Part shown: one piece after another, positions 16,603-24,957 of the stretch
Layout of the letters: each line of letters opens with the position of its first letter
How positions within the stretch are numbered: position 1 is the first letter of the stretch
Source of the DNA: a candidate division Zixibacteria bacterium HGW-Zixibacteria-1
GTDB taxonomy: Bacteria > Zixibacteria > MSB-5A5 > GN15 > PGXB01
Direction of reading: 5' to 3'
Assembly (NCBI GenBank): GCA_002838945.1
Contig: PGXB01000010.1
Span: 1-64,000 of the forward strand
Length of the DNA: 64,000 nt
Made by a program: the position numbers and the translations under genes
The notes under the pieces: generated by a model
Database searches by the model: none
What the model was told of the DNA's origin: nothing
What the model saw: the letters and a program-made list of their open reading frames with translations, nothing else

Positions 16603-17766
16603 ATGAGAAGAGCAATATTACATAATGAAAAAGGCAGCGCGCTCCTGATATCGCTGCTTCTGATGGGTATGCTGACGCTTCTGGCCGTGATGGCGGTCAG
16701 GTCGTCCAATACCGATATGGATCTGACCTTCAATCAGATCAACGGCGACAAGACCTTTTATATCGCCGAAGCGGGCGCCAAAAGAGCCATTGCAGAACTT
16801 AATATCGATCCGTCATGGACCGCCGGCTATTCGAATATTGGCTTCAATGGCGGTTCCTATACAGTCCAGATTACTGATAGTTCGACCAATGCCGCTCTGA
16901 TTGACACTATCATTATCACCTCAACTGGATGGACCATTAACGCCCAGTCGGCCGTGGAAATGGCCGTGGTTCCGCGATATAATAACCCTTTCAAGCATGC
17001 TCTGTTCGGCGATGACGGTGTCGAGCTGAAGAACGGTATGAGGACGGACTCATACAATTCCGACTCCGGCTCATACGCAGCGACCAGAGATACGCTGGAC
17101 GGCGATGTCGGCTCGAATGCCACTATCACCATGCATAACGGCTCTTATGTCGGCGGGGATGTGGTAACATCGAGCGACAGTTCGGCTCTGGACATCAACG
17201 GCGGTGCCACGGTCACGGGAGATGTCAAATACGATGTGCCTGAAGAGACGCTCGATCCGATCCCGCAAGCCGAATTTGATATGGCCGAGTCGAATAACGA
17301 CAATACCACCGGAATATCCGGCAGTTATTCCTATAATCCATCAACCTATGCTTTTCAATCCAGTGGTACTGTTACGCTCTCTGACGGAACGTACTACTTT
17401 TCAAGCATAATATTGAAAAACAGCGCCGAGCTGATTATTGCCCCCGGGGCGGAAGTAAAAATATATGTCACCGGTGATATCGAAATCAAGAATTCCGGCG
17501 GGGTTAATGTCGGCGGAACCCCGGGCGACTTGATGTTTCTTTCTCAGGGAGATATCGTCCTGAAAAACAGTGGAGAATTGTCGGCCATTTTCTACAGTCC
17601 GGATGGCGATGGCGACCTGAGAAATTCGGCCGACTTCTATGGTTCGATCGTTGCAAAAACCATTGTAGTGCATAACAGCGCCGCTTTTCACTATGACCGC
17701 GAGCTGGGTAAAAAGAGAATCAGCAGTATTATCGGCTATGAAGCGGTCGCCTGGCGCGAACTATAA
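16603..17766 (+). CDS. PilX-like minor pilin fused to a beta-helical domain, copy 1
   Basis: The 387-residue protein starts with a PilX-type N-terminus, KGSALLISLLLMGMLTLLAV, lacking the Glu at +5, followed by the AEAGAKRAI helix. From about residue 125 it continues with a long domain containing repeated rungs such as VELKNGM, IILKNSAEL, IEIKNSGG, IVLKNSGEL, DLRNSADF and VVHNSAAF. This pattern suggests a right-handed beta helix like DUF7305 and bactofilin-type proteins. It is much longer than PilX (about 200 residues). It is last in the pilV-pilW operon and is followed by a terminator. A near copy follows at 18132. A role as a large tip pilin or adhesin is inferred. Confidence 0.8.
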   Translation: MRRAILHNEKGSALLISLLLMGMLTLLAVMAVRSSNTDMDLTFNQINGDKTFYIAEAGAKRAIAELNIDPSWTAGYSNIGFNGGSYTVQITDSSTNAALIDTIIITSTGWTINAQSAVEMAVVPRYNNPFKHALFGDDGVELKNGMRTDSYNSDSGSYAATRDTLDGDVGSNATITMHNGSYVGGDVVTSSDSSALDINGGATVTGDVKYDVPEETLDPIPQAEFDMAESNNDNTTGISGSYSYNPSTYAFQSSGTVTLSDGTYYFSSIILKNSAELIIAPGAEVKIYVTGDIEIKNSGGVNVGGTPGDLMFLSQGDIVLKNSGELSAIFYSPDGDGDLRNSADFYGSIVAKTIVVHNSAAFHYDRELGKKRISSIIGYEAVAWREL

Positions 17767-17843
17767 ATTTAATGCATGAACCCTCCTTAAAAGTCGGGGA
17801 GTGATTGAAATCCCAACACATCACCCCCGCAACCCACAGCCGA

Positions 17844-17871
17844 ACGGCGGGCTTCACACCCGCCGTTTTTT
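17844..17871 (+). terminator. Intrinsic terminator after the pilin operon
   Basis: Eight-base arms ACGGCGGG and CCCGCCGT around a seven-base loop are followed by a run of six T including the last stem base. Confidence 0.85.
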
Positions 17872-17958
17872 AATGGCCGACAGACATGACAGTCCGAATA
17901 ATTACATCCTTCACAGATTATTTCAGTCTTAAAACTAGTTGAGATATCCGGGATACAA

Positions 17959-17996
17959 TATGGGGACAGCCCCATACCGGACCGTCGACCCGGTAT
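17959..17996 (+). promoter_or_regulatory. Two overlapping inverted repeats, possible regulatory leader
   Basis: Arms TATGGGG and CCCCATA (17959-17976, four-base loop) overlap arms ATACCGG and CCGGTAT (17974-17996, nine-base loop) by the three bases ATA. The two hairpins therefore compete at their junction. The second arm runs into TATAATATATATTT. It could be an operator, attenuator or part of a promoter. Confidence 0.35.
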
Positions 17997-18131
17997 AATA
18001 TATATTTGTAAGAGAATGTTTTACAGCAACTTAAAACCATACCGGGATGTCAATTTAAGTCGAATTTCTGGCAATAAAATTGCTTATTATTACAAAGAAT
18101 GCACAGACCACATACAAACGAGAGATAAGGC

Positions 18132-19292
18132 ATGATATATTGCGGAAATGAAAAAGGCAGCGCTCTGCTGATTTCGCTTCTGTTGATAGCGATGCTGTCA
18201 ATTCTGGCCATAATGACGGTAAAATCATCCAACACCGATATCGATCTTACCTTCAATCAGCTCAACACCGACAAAACATTTTATATTGCCGAAGCGGGCG
18301 CTCGGAGAGCCATCGTGCAGCTTAACGCCGATCCGACATGGACGGCCGGCTACTCCAGCGTTGCCTTCAACAACGGCACATACACAGTGCAAATAATCGA
18401 CAGTTCGGCGAATGCCGGGCTGAAGGATACCATCGTGATTATATCATCGGGATGGACCATCAGCGCCCAGGCAGTAATCGAGATGGCAGTGATCCCCGCA
18501 TATAATAGCCCCTTTAAGTCGGCCCTGTTCGGCGATGATATTGTCGAATTGAAAAACGGCATGAGTACGGATTCATACAATTCCGATTCCGGTTCATATG
18601 CCGCAACACAGGATACGCTTTGCGGCGATGTCGGCTCGAATGCCGGTATCGTTATGCACAACGGCTCTAATGTCGGAGGGGATGTGGTAACATCGAGCGA
18701 CAGTTCGTCTCTGGACATTAACGCCGGCGCCACGGTCACGGGAGATATCAAATACAATGTACCCAAAGAGACACTCGATCCGATTCCGCAATCCGAATTC
18801 GATATAGCCGAAGCTTATAATGATAATGTCAGCGGAATATCCGGGAGCTATTCCTATAATCCATCGAGTCATGCCTTTGAAACCAGTAGTACTGTAACGC
18901 TCTCCGATGGAACATACTATTTTTCAAGCCTGATTCTAAAAAACAGCGCGGAGTTGCTAATCGCCCCCGGAGCGGCAGTAAAAATATATGTGACCGGAGA
19001 TATTGAAATCAAGAATTCCGGCGGGGTTAATGCCGGTGGAACCCCCGGTGATTTGATGTTCTTATCTCAGGGGGATCTTGTCCTGAAAAACAGCGGGGAA
19101 ATATATGCGGTCTTTTATAATCCGGACGGCGACGCCGACCTGAGAAATTCATCCGATTTCTACGGATCAATTGTGGCCAATACAATTATAGTTCATAACA
19201 AGGCCGGATTCCATTATGATCGAAGTCTGGGCAGCAAGAGGCTGGGCGGCAATATCGGCTTTGCGGCGGTTGCCTGGCGGCAACGGAGTTAG
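18132..19292 (+). CDS. PilX-like minor pilin fused to a beta-helical domain, copy 2
   Basis: The 386-residue protein aligns with the 16603-17766 product over its whole length without visible insertions, and roughly three quarters of the residues are identical. It keeps the same prepilin N-terminus (KGSALLISLLLIAMLSILAI), the AEAGARRAI helix and the same rung motifs. It differs most at surface positions, for example a single Cys in DTLCGDVGS. It has its own upstream region and terminator, so the two copies can be expressed separately. GAGAT is the only ribosome-site candidate before the ATG. Specialised variants of one tip or surface protein is the simplest reading. Confidence 0.8.
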   Translation: MIYCGNEKGSALLISLLLIAMLSILAIMTVKSSNTDIDLTFNQLNTDKTFYIAEAGARRAIVQLNADPTWTAGYSSVAFNNGTYTVQIIDSSANAGLKDTIVIISSGWTISAQAVIEMAVIPAYNSPFKSALFGDDIVELKNGMSTDSYNSDSGSYAATQDTLCGDVGSNAGIVMHNGSNVGGDVVTSSDSSSLDINAGATVTGDIKYNVPKETLDPIPQSEFDIAEAYNDNVSGISGSYSYNPSSHAFETSSTVTLSDGTYYFSSLILKNSAELLIAPGAAVKIYVTGDIEIKNSGGVNAGGTPGDLMFLSQGDLVLKNSGEIYAVFYNPDGDADLRNSSDFYGSIVANTIIVHNKAGFHYDRSLGSKRLGGNIGFAAVAWRQRS

Positions 19293-19346
19293 CATACCTG
19301 CAGGTCTATGAATTGAATATTGTTGCTTTTCGTCTTCCATAATAAT

Positions 19347-19377
19347 AAAGGCGGTCGACCAGACCGCCTTTATTTTT
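19347..19377. terminator. Bidirectional intrinsic terminator
   Basis: Ten-base arms AAAGGCGGTC and GACCGCCTTT around GACCA are followed by ATTTTT on the plus strand and by ATTATTATT on the minus strand. It serves the second PilX-like gene and, in the other direction, the DUF5666 lipoprotein gene. Confidence 0.85.
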
Positions 19378-19436
19378 GCCTTAAAAGGCTCACCTAACCC
19401 CGAAATTGGCGCCGGCAAATTGCCTTTTACCTTAAT

Positions 19437-20393
19437 TTATTGCTGCTCCATCAGGCAGACTTTAAGGGTGTCGCCTTCGGTCGGATAACCTTTCACGGCA
19501 ACCTGATCACCCACCGAAAAATCGCAAAGGGCCAGAGGCGTCCCGTCAAGCCCGGTCAAAACGGCGCCGGGACAGACCCATCCGATCCAGTCAAAATCCT
19601 GGAAGGTGACGATACGCGTGTCGCAATCCAATGAGGCAATAAGGCCGTCAAATTCGACACAATCCTTGAAATTCGAGTCGGCCAGCTTGATCGAGACGGC
19701 CAGCAGGGTGGATGAATTGACAATATTGGCCTTGACCTCGACAACATCACCTACCTTCAAATCCGTGAAGGCATACCCGACAATTCTGAAAGATGGAACA
19801 TTACCGACAACGACTTTGGCATTTGTACCGAAGTTGCCTGTGGCCGCCTGCTCGGTAAACTCGACTTTGCCGCCATCCACGCCCCAGATAATTGTGAAAG
19901 CATCAGTAGTGATGGTCTCGGTGCGCTCCGAAACGGTGAAGGTTCCGGCATCGTAATCGATGGCTGTTATGATATCCCTGAAGGAGAGGTCATAGTCCGG
20001 GCAATCCGATTCGAGATAGACACGAATCCGATTGGCCAGGATATATCCACTCTCCTGCAGAGTGCCGCAGACCTGCACCGAGTCGCCGATCTGAATATAG
20101 TCGAACGGGACCGGTGTTTCCACGCCCTGCTGTATCGTAAAAATTTCAGTCTCTTCATCGACAACGGCGGTCTCGGGATGATCGACAAAGGTCAGCATCT
20201 GCTGGGTCGGATCGATAGTGGCCACCCTGGCAGATATCTGAACCGGATCTCCGGCGATCAAAAAGACCGGCTGTGTCGGCGACACAGCATTGCTGTCGCC
20301 CGAGCCGACCGGGTTGTCGGCGGAACATCCGGCGAGCAGAATCATCAGGAATCCTGCAAGAAACAGAAAACGATGATGCCTGTTTACTTTCAT
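19437..20393 (-). CDS. Lipoprotein with DUF5666 repeats
   Basis: The 318-residue protein has a lipoprotein signal (LMILLAGC, lipobox Cys near residue 23). The mature part contains about three copies of a small beta domain built on the phrase 'IGDSVQVCGTLQESGYILANRIRV' (here abbreviated IGDxVxVxG...LxAxxI), the DUF5666 pattern, which resembles an OB fold. The function of the family is unknown. AGGAGGAAGAG lies directly before the ATG. It is convergent with the PilX-like gene and shares its terminator. It probably sits on the outer membrane. Confidence 0.8.
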   Translation of the reverse strand: MKVNRHHRFLFLAGFLMILLAGCSADNPVGSGDSNAVSPTQPVFLIAGDPVQISARVATIDPTQQMLTFVDHPETAVVDEETEIFTIQQGVETPVPFDYIQIGDSVQVCGTLQESGYILANRIRVYLESDCPDYDLSFRDIITAIDYDAGTFTVSERTETITTDAFTIIWGVDGGKVEFTEQAATGNFGTNAKVVVGNVPSFRIVGYAFTDLKVGDVVEVKANIVNSSTLLAVSIKLADSNFKDCVEFDGLIASLDCDTRIVTFQDFDWIGWVCPGAVLTGLDGTPLALCDFSVGDQVAVKGYPTEGDTLKVCLMEQQ

Positions 20394-20971
20394 TCTCTTC
20401 CTCCTCTGGTACTTATATTAATTCTTCTATTTGCCTCAAATAGACGGTTTGCTTGTTGGGTATTTAATTTAACGGTCAATGCAGAAATTCCCCTCACTTC
20501 TGATTGCGGCGTGCTCTTGGGCCCCGCACTCGGGTTGGGGAGGGAATACATTGATCGACTCATTGACTCCTGCTCTGCTGTTTAACAATTATATTCGCGG
20601 GAATATCTCCCGCTGTGTTATCTAATATGGCAAACCCTGTGCCGACTTTGCCGACGCAGGCAACTGCAGCTATTTTAAGGAGTTGCGGGAAGTTTTAAAA
20701 AAGAACGGGGCGAAGATTTCGCCCCGAATGGTTCAAAACCGGATCAGAGTGTACCGCGAAGTACAAAATAAGAACCGGTGAGTATTTCAATTAAATCTAC
20801 AATTGCAGGGCTATCTGGTTAACAACAAATCCAAGCGCCATTTTAATCTGCTTCGCCACAATGACCGATGCATTGGAATTATAGCTTTACGAATAATCCT
20901 GGATGTTTTATCTTGGGAACTTAATATGCCTAAAGCGGTTGATATGATATTGTTTTGAGAGGATTGAAAAG
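20394..20971. other. 578-bp intergenic region
   Basis: The longest gene-free stretch in the window. It contains a short inverted repeat GCGGGA-ATATC-TCCCGC near 20597 and a strong minus-strand terminator (20695-20726) that follows no visible minus-strand gene. No open frame here looks like protein. A small RNA on the minus strand between about 20730 and 20970 is possible. Confidence 0.5.
20695..20726 (-). terminator. Orphan minus-strand terminator
   Basis: Nine-base arms CGGGGCGAA and TTCGCCCCG around GAT are followed in the minus direction by TTCTTTTTT. The plus direction has no T-run. No minus-strand coding gene ends here. Confidence 0.7.
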
Positions 20972-21871
20972 GTGAGGGCGCTGCAGATTACACCCGGGGT
21001 TAAATATATTCTCCTGTCGTCGTTTTTCTTCGCCCTGATGAATGTCGGGGTGAAATATTTGAGCCATATCCCCTCCCATGAGATTGTCCTCGTCCGCGCC
21101 CTTGTCACACTTATATTGGGATATATCCTGATCCGCAAAAATAACCTTAAACCCTGGGGCAATAACAAAAAGTATCTTCTTTTGCGCGGCCTGACCGGAA
21201 CGGCGGCGCTGGTAATGTATTTTTATACATTGCAGCATATGCCGCTGGCTTCGGCAGTGACGATCCAGTTTATGTCGCCGATTTTTACCATTATTATCTC
21301 AGGGATTTTCCTCAAGGAGCGCGCCACGCCGCTTCAATGGCTGTTTTTCCTGGTGGCTTTCGGCGGGGTGGTTATGGTCAAAGGCTTCGATCCGAGGGTG
21401 ACGGTGCCGGAGCTGCTTATCGGTATTACCGCAGCGGTTTTCTCGGCGATGGCATATAACTTCATCCGCAAGCTGAAAGACTTCGACCATCCCCTGGTGG
21501 TGGTGTTTTACTTCCCGTTGGTGACAGTTCCGCTGGTCGGCTCATATTCGGTATTTCACTGGGTGGCGCCGCAAGCGTGGGAGTGGTTAATTCTGATCCT
21601 GATCGGTCTGGCTGTGACCGCCGCCCAGATATTCATGACCAGAGCTTACCAGTCCGACCGGGCTTCCAATATTTCCATTTTCAATTATCTCGGGACTGTC
21701 TATGCGATTGTAATCGGCCTGACGCTGTTCGATGAAACCATCAGCCTGCTGGGGTATGCCGGTTTTGTCCTGATTATAATCGGCGTCGTTTTAAGCAATC
21801 ATTTCCGGGTCAATGATCAGCCGAATGGGGCAAAAAACCCGGCTGTTTCCTCCCCTATCGGTAAAAAATAA
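20972..21871 (+). CDS. EamA/DMT-family transporter
   Basis: The 299-residue protein has ten hydrophobic segments in two related halves, the EamA layout, with the motif SPIFTIIISGIFLKER in the first half and the matching LGTVYAIVIGLTLFDE in the second. Such inner-membrane carriers export amino acids, nucleobases or drugs; the substrate cannot be read. The GTG start at 20972 has GAGAGGA eight bases upstream. The protein ends with a short polar tail. It stands alone, with an exported peroxiredoxin gene 68 bases downstream. Confidence 0.85.
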   Translation: MRALQITPGVKYILLSSFFFALMNVGVKYLSHIPSHEIVLVRALVTLILGYILIRKNNLKPWGNNKKYLLLRGLTGTAALVMYFYTLQHMPLASAVTIQFMSPIFTIIISGIFLKERATPLQWLFFLVAFGGVVMVKGFDPRVTVPELLIGITAAVFSAMAYNFIRKLKDFDHPLVVVFYFPLVTVPLVGSYSVFHWVAPQAWEWLILILIGLAVTAAQIFMTRAYQSDRASNISIFNYLGTVYAIVIGLTLFDETISLLGYAGFVLIIIGVVLSNHFRVNDQPNGAKNPAVSSPIGKK

Positions 21872-21939
21872 TAATCGGAACATCGCTTCCCCTTTCTTGT
21901 TTTCAGGTTAAACAAAGAGATTTCTTTTTTGGAGGAAAT

Positions 21940-22476
21940 ATGAAAAAGTTATCAATTATATTTTTATTTATTTTGCTTATGTTACCGATTGGCATCAGGG
22001 CCGCGGATCAGTTTAGGGTCGGCGATTTGGTCCCCAATTTCGACCTGCCTTACGCAACCAAAGATACGATCGTCTTTTCCGGGATCAAGAATGAGGACCT
22101 CATGGGCAAGCGCTACGTGCTGGCCTTTTATCCGGCCGACTGGTCGCCGGGATGCACGCACGAAATGTGCACGTTTCGGGATGAGTTTGCCGATTTCCGC
22201 GACCTGAATGTGGAGATTCTACCGATATCGGGCGATTATGTCTTCAGCCACCACGAATGGGCCAAGCATCATAATCTCAATTTCAGACTTCTGGCGGACC
22301 ATACCCGCTCCTTCGGAAACAAAATGGGCGTTTATATTGATGATTATGGAATGTTCAAAAGATCAGTTTTTGTGGTCGGGCCGGATGGACGATTTGAGTA
22401 TATTGACTATGAATACTCGCTCGAAAACGATCAGGATTTCAGGGCTTTAAGGGCCTTTTTGATGGAAAAACGTTAA
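21940..22476 (+). CDS. Exported peroxiredoxin, AhpC/TSA (BCP-like)
   Basis: The 178-residue protein has a signal peptide (about 21 residues, ending IRA-AD) and a thioredoxin-fold peroxiredoxin domain with the peroxidatic site YPADWSPGCTHEMCTF. Cys72 is the likely peroxidatic residue and Cys77, five positions on, matches the BCP-type resolving position. It would reduce peroxides in the periplasm. The usual PxxxT/S-x-x-C is here PADWSPGC, with Ser in the threonine position. GGAGGAAAT precedes the ATG. An HMA metal-binding protein follows 54 bases later, which could reflect joint metal and oxidant defence. Confidence 0.87.
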   Translation: MKKLSIIFLFILLMLPIGIRAADQFRVGDLVPNFDLPYATKDTIVFSGIKNEDLMGKRYVLAFYPADWSPGCTHEMCTFRDEFADFRDLNVEILPISGDYVFSHHEWAKHHNLNFRLLADHTRSFGNKMGVYIDDYGMFKRSVFVVGPDGRFEYIDYEYSLENDQDFRALRAFLMEKR

Positions 22477-22530
22477 AAAGATGATATCGACAATAAATAT
22501 TGCAAGATTTTGTTTCGAGGTAAAACATAT

Positions 22531-22749
22531 ATGATGAAGACAATAAATTTGAGCGTTACAGGGATGCATTGCAGCGGCTGCGCGCTGGCCGTTCAGGACG
22601 CTCTTGAGAAAGTAAAAGGTGTGATAGCAGTCACGGTCGATCATAATAAAAGAACAGCAGTCGTTTCTTATGACCAGGAACTCCCCGAAACCGGTGAATT
22701 GCTTAAGGCAATAAGAGAAGCTGGTTATTCGGGAGGTCTTTCCTCCTGA
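22531..22749 (+). CDS. Heavy-metal-associated (HMA) domain protein, CopZ-like
   Basis: This 72-residue protein is a single HMA domain with GMHCSGCALAV, where the CxxC pair binds a soft metal such as Cu(I). The domain's second half has the usual VTVDHNKRTAVVSYD and REAGY. It would act as a cytoplasmic metallochaperone for a P-type ATPase or regulator, neither of which is in this window. I start at ATG 22531 with CGAGGT nine bases upstream; ATG 22534 is also possible. A strong terminator follows. Confidence 0.88.
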   Translation: MMKTINLSVTGMHCSGCALAVQDALEKVKGVIAVTVDHNKRTAVVSYDQELPETGELLKAIREAGYSGGLSS

Positions 22750-22775
22750 GAGAGCAGGTAGATAGCTCACTCATA

Positions 22776-22809
22776 ACCGCGATGGAATATGGCCCATCGC
22801 GGTTTTTTT
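22776..22809 (+). terminator. Intrinsic terminator after the HMA gene
   Basis: Ten-base arms ACCGCGATGG and CCATCGCGGT are followed by a run of seven T. Confidence 0.9.
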
Positions 22810-22810
22810 A

Positions 22811-22838
22811 TTGAAAATTGCGGGCCCAATCGTATATC
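22811..22838 (+). promoter_or_regulatory. Probable promoter for the YbjQ-like gene
   Basis: TTGAAA (22811-22816), 16-base spacer and TATATC (22833-22838) lie right behind the preceding terminator. The leader to the ATG at 22933 would be about 90 bases. Confidence 0.45.
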
Positions 22839-22932
22839 ATAACACCATTACAATAAACGGCGATGTGATGCCCGGTGTATTTCGATGTAGAATAAAATTA
22901 CCGGCGCTATTTCAAAGTATGGAGGTATATCA

Positions 22933-23256
22933 ATGATTATTTCGACCACCCCCACTCTCGAAGGAAAGAAGATTGTGGAATATTACGGCCTGGTCAGCGG
23001 CGAGGCGATTCTCGGCGCCGATCTCTTCAAGGATCTGTTTGCGAGTATTCGCAATATTGTTGGCGGAAGATCGGCCGCCTATGAGGAGGAATTGCGCAAG
23101 GCCAAGAATCTGGCTGTTCAGGAGATGACCGAGGAGGCCCGGCGTCTGGGCGGCAACGCGGTGGTGGCCGTCGATCTGGACTATGAGACAATCACATTCG
23201 GATCGGGCAGCATGTTGATGGTTTCGGCCAGCGGCACCGCAGTTAAGATTGCATAG
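22933..23256 (+). CDS. YbjQ/UPF0145 family protein
   Basis: The 107-residue protein matches the whole length of the YbjQ family: [20 protein letters not shown], then [30 protein letters not shown] and a [11 protein letters not shown] ending. The family forms pentameric dodecin-like barrels and is annotated as a heavy-metal-binding domain, but its role is unknown. A GGAGG lies nine bases before the ATG. It has its own promoter and stands apart from both neighbours, so context adds nothing. Confidence 0.88.
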   Translation: MIISTTPTLEGKKIVEYYGLVSGEAILGADLFKDLFASIRNIVGGRSAAYEEELRKAKNLAVQEMTEEARRLGGNAVVAVDLDYETITFGSGSMLMVSASGTAVKIA

Positions 23257-23400
23257 AGCCGAACCCGGTAACTTTCATTATGAAAAAGTGATTGCCTGTA
23301 TCGTTGTTGCGAGGTATTAGTTCTCTGATGATAGAATCGTGAAGGCATATTACATTTTGCTTAAATCGGAGAATTATTACAATATTCGGGAGAGAGTATT

Positions 23401-24111
23401 ATGATAGTCAAGAGACTCAGAGAAGAGATCGCCCGGCAGAGTGTTCCGGAAAATATGATGAACTACCAGCGATGGTTCAAAGAGAAACTCGAAAATCCGG
23501 TCGGTCTGAAGGGGCCGATAATCAAACGAATATCGGCGCAGTTTTTCAAAGAGGTTAAAGGCGAATCGAAAAAGAAAATTTTGGAGGACTGCGAGGAATT
23601 GCTCGAATCGGATATTGGAACCGAGCGCGGGATCGCCTTCATGTGGGCCGCTAATATCACCGACAGGATGAGTAAAACCGATTTTCCCCGTCTTGAGGGG
23701 TGGCTGAAAAAATATGTCTGCAACTGGGGCGCGTGCGATTCTCTCTGCTGTTGCGCGCTGGGCGAGTTGGTTGCCCTCTATCCGGAATTGATTCCTAAAG
23801 TGAAAAAGTGGACACCATCAAAAAACCGCTGGCTGCGGCGGGGTGCGGCGTTGAGCATGATTCCGACAGTCAGGCGCGGAGAGGGCTTGAAAGATGCTTT
23901 CGCCATCGCCGACATTCTTCTGACCGACGATGATGACATGGTGCAGAAGGGATACGGCTGGATGCTCAAAGTGGCGGGTGACAGTCACCGGGATGAAGTT
24001 TTTAAGTACGTCATGAAGAACAAGCGCCAAATGCCGCGCACGGCGCTTCGCTATGCCATCGAGAAGATGCCGGCCAATTTGAAAAAAGAAGCCATGAAAA
24101 TAGATTGGTGA
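23401..24111 (+). CDS. AlkD-like DNA alkylation repair protein
   Basis: The 236-residue, all-helical protein follows the AlkD HEAT-like fold, including the KKYVCNWGACDSLCCCALG region that corresponds to the family's 'NWD..D' block, and WLRRGAALSMIP. AlkD enzymes remove positively charged alkylated bases such as 7-methylguanine. Here the position that usually carries Asp (NWD) reads NWG, although the second Asp (CDS) is kept, so activity is uncertain. AGAGAG precedes the ATG. It ends three bases before the SDR gene, so the two are co-transcribed. Confidence 0.75.
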   Translation: MIVKRLREEIARQSVPENMMNYQRWFKEKLENPVGLKGPIIKRISAQFFKEVKGESKKKILEDCEELLESDIGTERGIAFMWAANITDRMSKTDFPRLEGWLKKYVCNWGACDSLCCCALGELVALYPELIPKVKKWTPSKNRWLRRGAALSMIPTVRRGEGLKDAFAIADILLTDDDDMVQKGYGWMLKVAGDSHRDEVFKYVMKNKRQMPRTALRYAIEKMPANLKKEAMKIDW

Positions 24112-24114
24112 GAT

Positions 24115-24930
24115 ATGCTTGATGCCAAAAACAAAGTGATTGTCATCACCGGCGCATCGGCCGGGCTGGGCCGGGCGCTGGCAATGGAAGCGGGCCATCG
24201 AAAGGCTCGCGTCGTGCTGCTGGCCCGCGGTAAGACGGAACTGGAGAAAGTCCGCAAGCTTATAATCGAATCGGGCGGCGAAGCGCTGGTTCTTCCGACC
24301 GATATGACCAAACCGCCGGATGTGGCGCTGTCTTTTGCCGAGATCGAGTCGCGATGGAGCCGGGTCGATATTTTATTCAATGTCGCCGGGGTGGTCGAAC
24401 CGGTGAAACGTCTTGTCAATGCGGGCGATGATGAGATAGTCCAATCGTTGATGATCAATGTCCTCGGCGTTTATATCGGCAGCCGTGAAGCGGTCAAAAT
24501 CATGCAGAAGCAACTCTCGGGCGGGACAATTATCAATATCACCAGCGGCGCGGCCAAACGGGTGTATGTCGGCTGGTCACTGTATGGCTCGCAGAAAGCG
24601 GCCGTGGACCATTTTACGCGGGTGGTGGCGGAGGAATTGAAAGAGACGCCGATCCGAATTGCGGCCCTGTCCCCAGGACCGTTCGACAGTCATATGCAGA
24701 AAGTCATGCGCGGGACCGATATATCTGATTTCCCGGTTAAGGACAGGTTTGTTGAACTGCACCGAAGCGGCAAGCTGGCGACACCGGAACAACTGGCGCC
24801 GATGATTCTCGACATCGCCCTGACCGACTGGCCGGAACTGAGCGGGCGAGTTGAGGATATAAGGGATGGAGATTTCCAAAGATTATGTTTTCAAAACGGA
24901 GTTTTGATTCCTGATAGTATTCGCAAATAA
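24115..24930 (+). CDS. Short-chain dehydrogenase/reductase
   Basis: The 271-residue protein has the classical SDR features: TGASAGLG cofactor loop (12-19), NVAG (89-92), and the catalytic Ser144, Tyr157 and Lys161 (YGSQK). It would catalyse an NAD(P)-dependent oxidation or reduction in the cytoplasm; the substrate is unknown. The Arg residues after the second strand (LLARGKTELEK) suggest NADPH. The ATG follows the stop of the AlkD-like gene by three bases, with GGTGAG as ribosome site. Confidence 0.87.
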   Translation: MLDAKNKVIVITGASAGLGRALAMEAGHRKARVVLLARGKTELEKVRKLIIESGGEALVLPTDMTKPPDVALSFAEIESRWSRVDILFNVAGVVEPVKRLVNAGDDEIVQSLMINVLGVYIGSREAVKIMQKQLSGGTIINITSGAAKRVYVGWSLYGSQKAAVDHFTRVVAEELKETPIRIAALSPGPFDSHMQKVMRGTDISDFPVKDRFVELHRSGKLATPEQLAPMILDIALTDWPELSGRVEDIRDGDFQRLCFQNGVLIPDSIRK

Positions 24931-24957
24931 CAGATACTATGTGTAAGGAGGTTGCTA

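Larger units (their letters stand above)
17767..18131. other. 365-bp region between the two PilX-like genes
   Basis: It contains the terminator of the first operon (17844-17871), two overlapping inverted repeats (17959-17996) that share three bases, and a third copy of CATACCGG near 18037. I see no gene. The second PilX-like gene probably has its own promoter here, with TATAAT at 17994-17999 a candidate -10 lacking a clear -35. Confidence 0.5.

Noticed and set aside
16603-19292. Insertion-sequence-mediated duplication of the PilX-like gene
   Set aside because: No transposase, terminal inverted repeat or target duplication is visible around either copy. Old divergence rather than a recent copy is more likely.
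20394-20971. A tRNA or rRNA gene in the longest gaps
   Set aside because: No cloverleaf or T-loop GTTCRAXXC with matching stems could be found in this or other intergenic regions.
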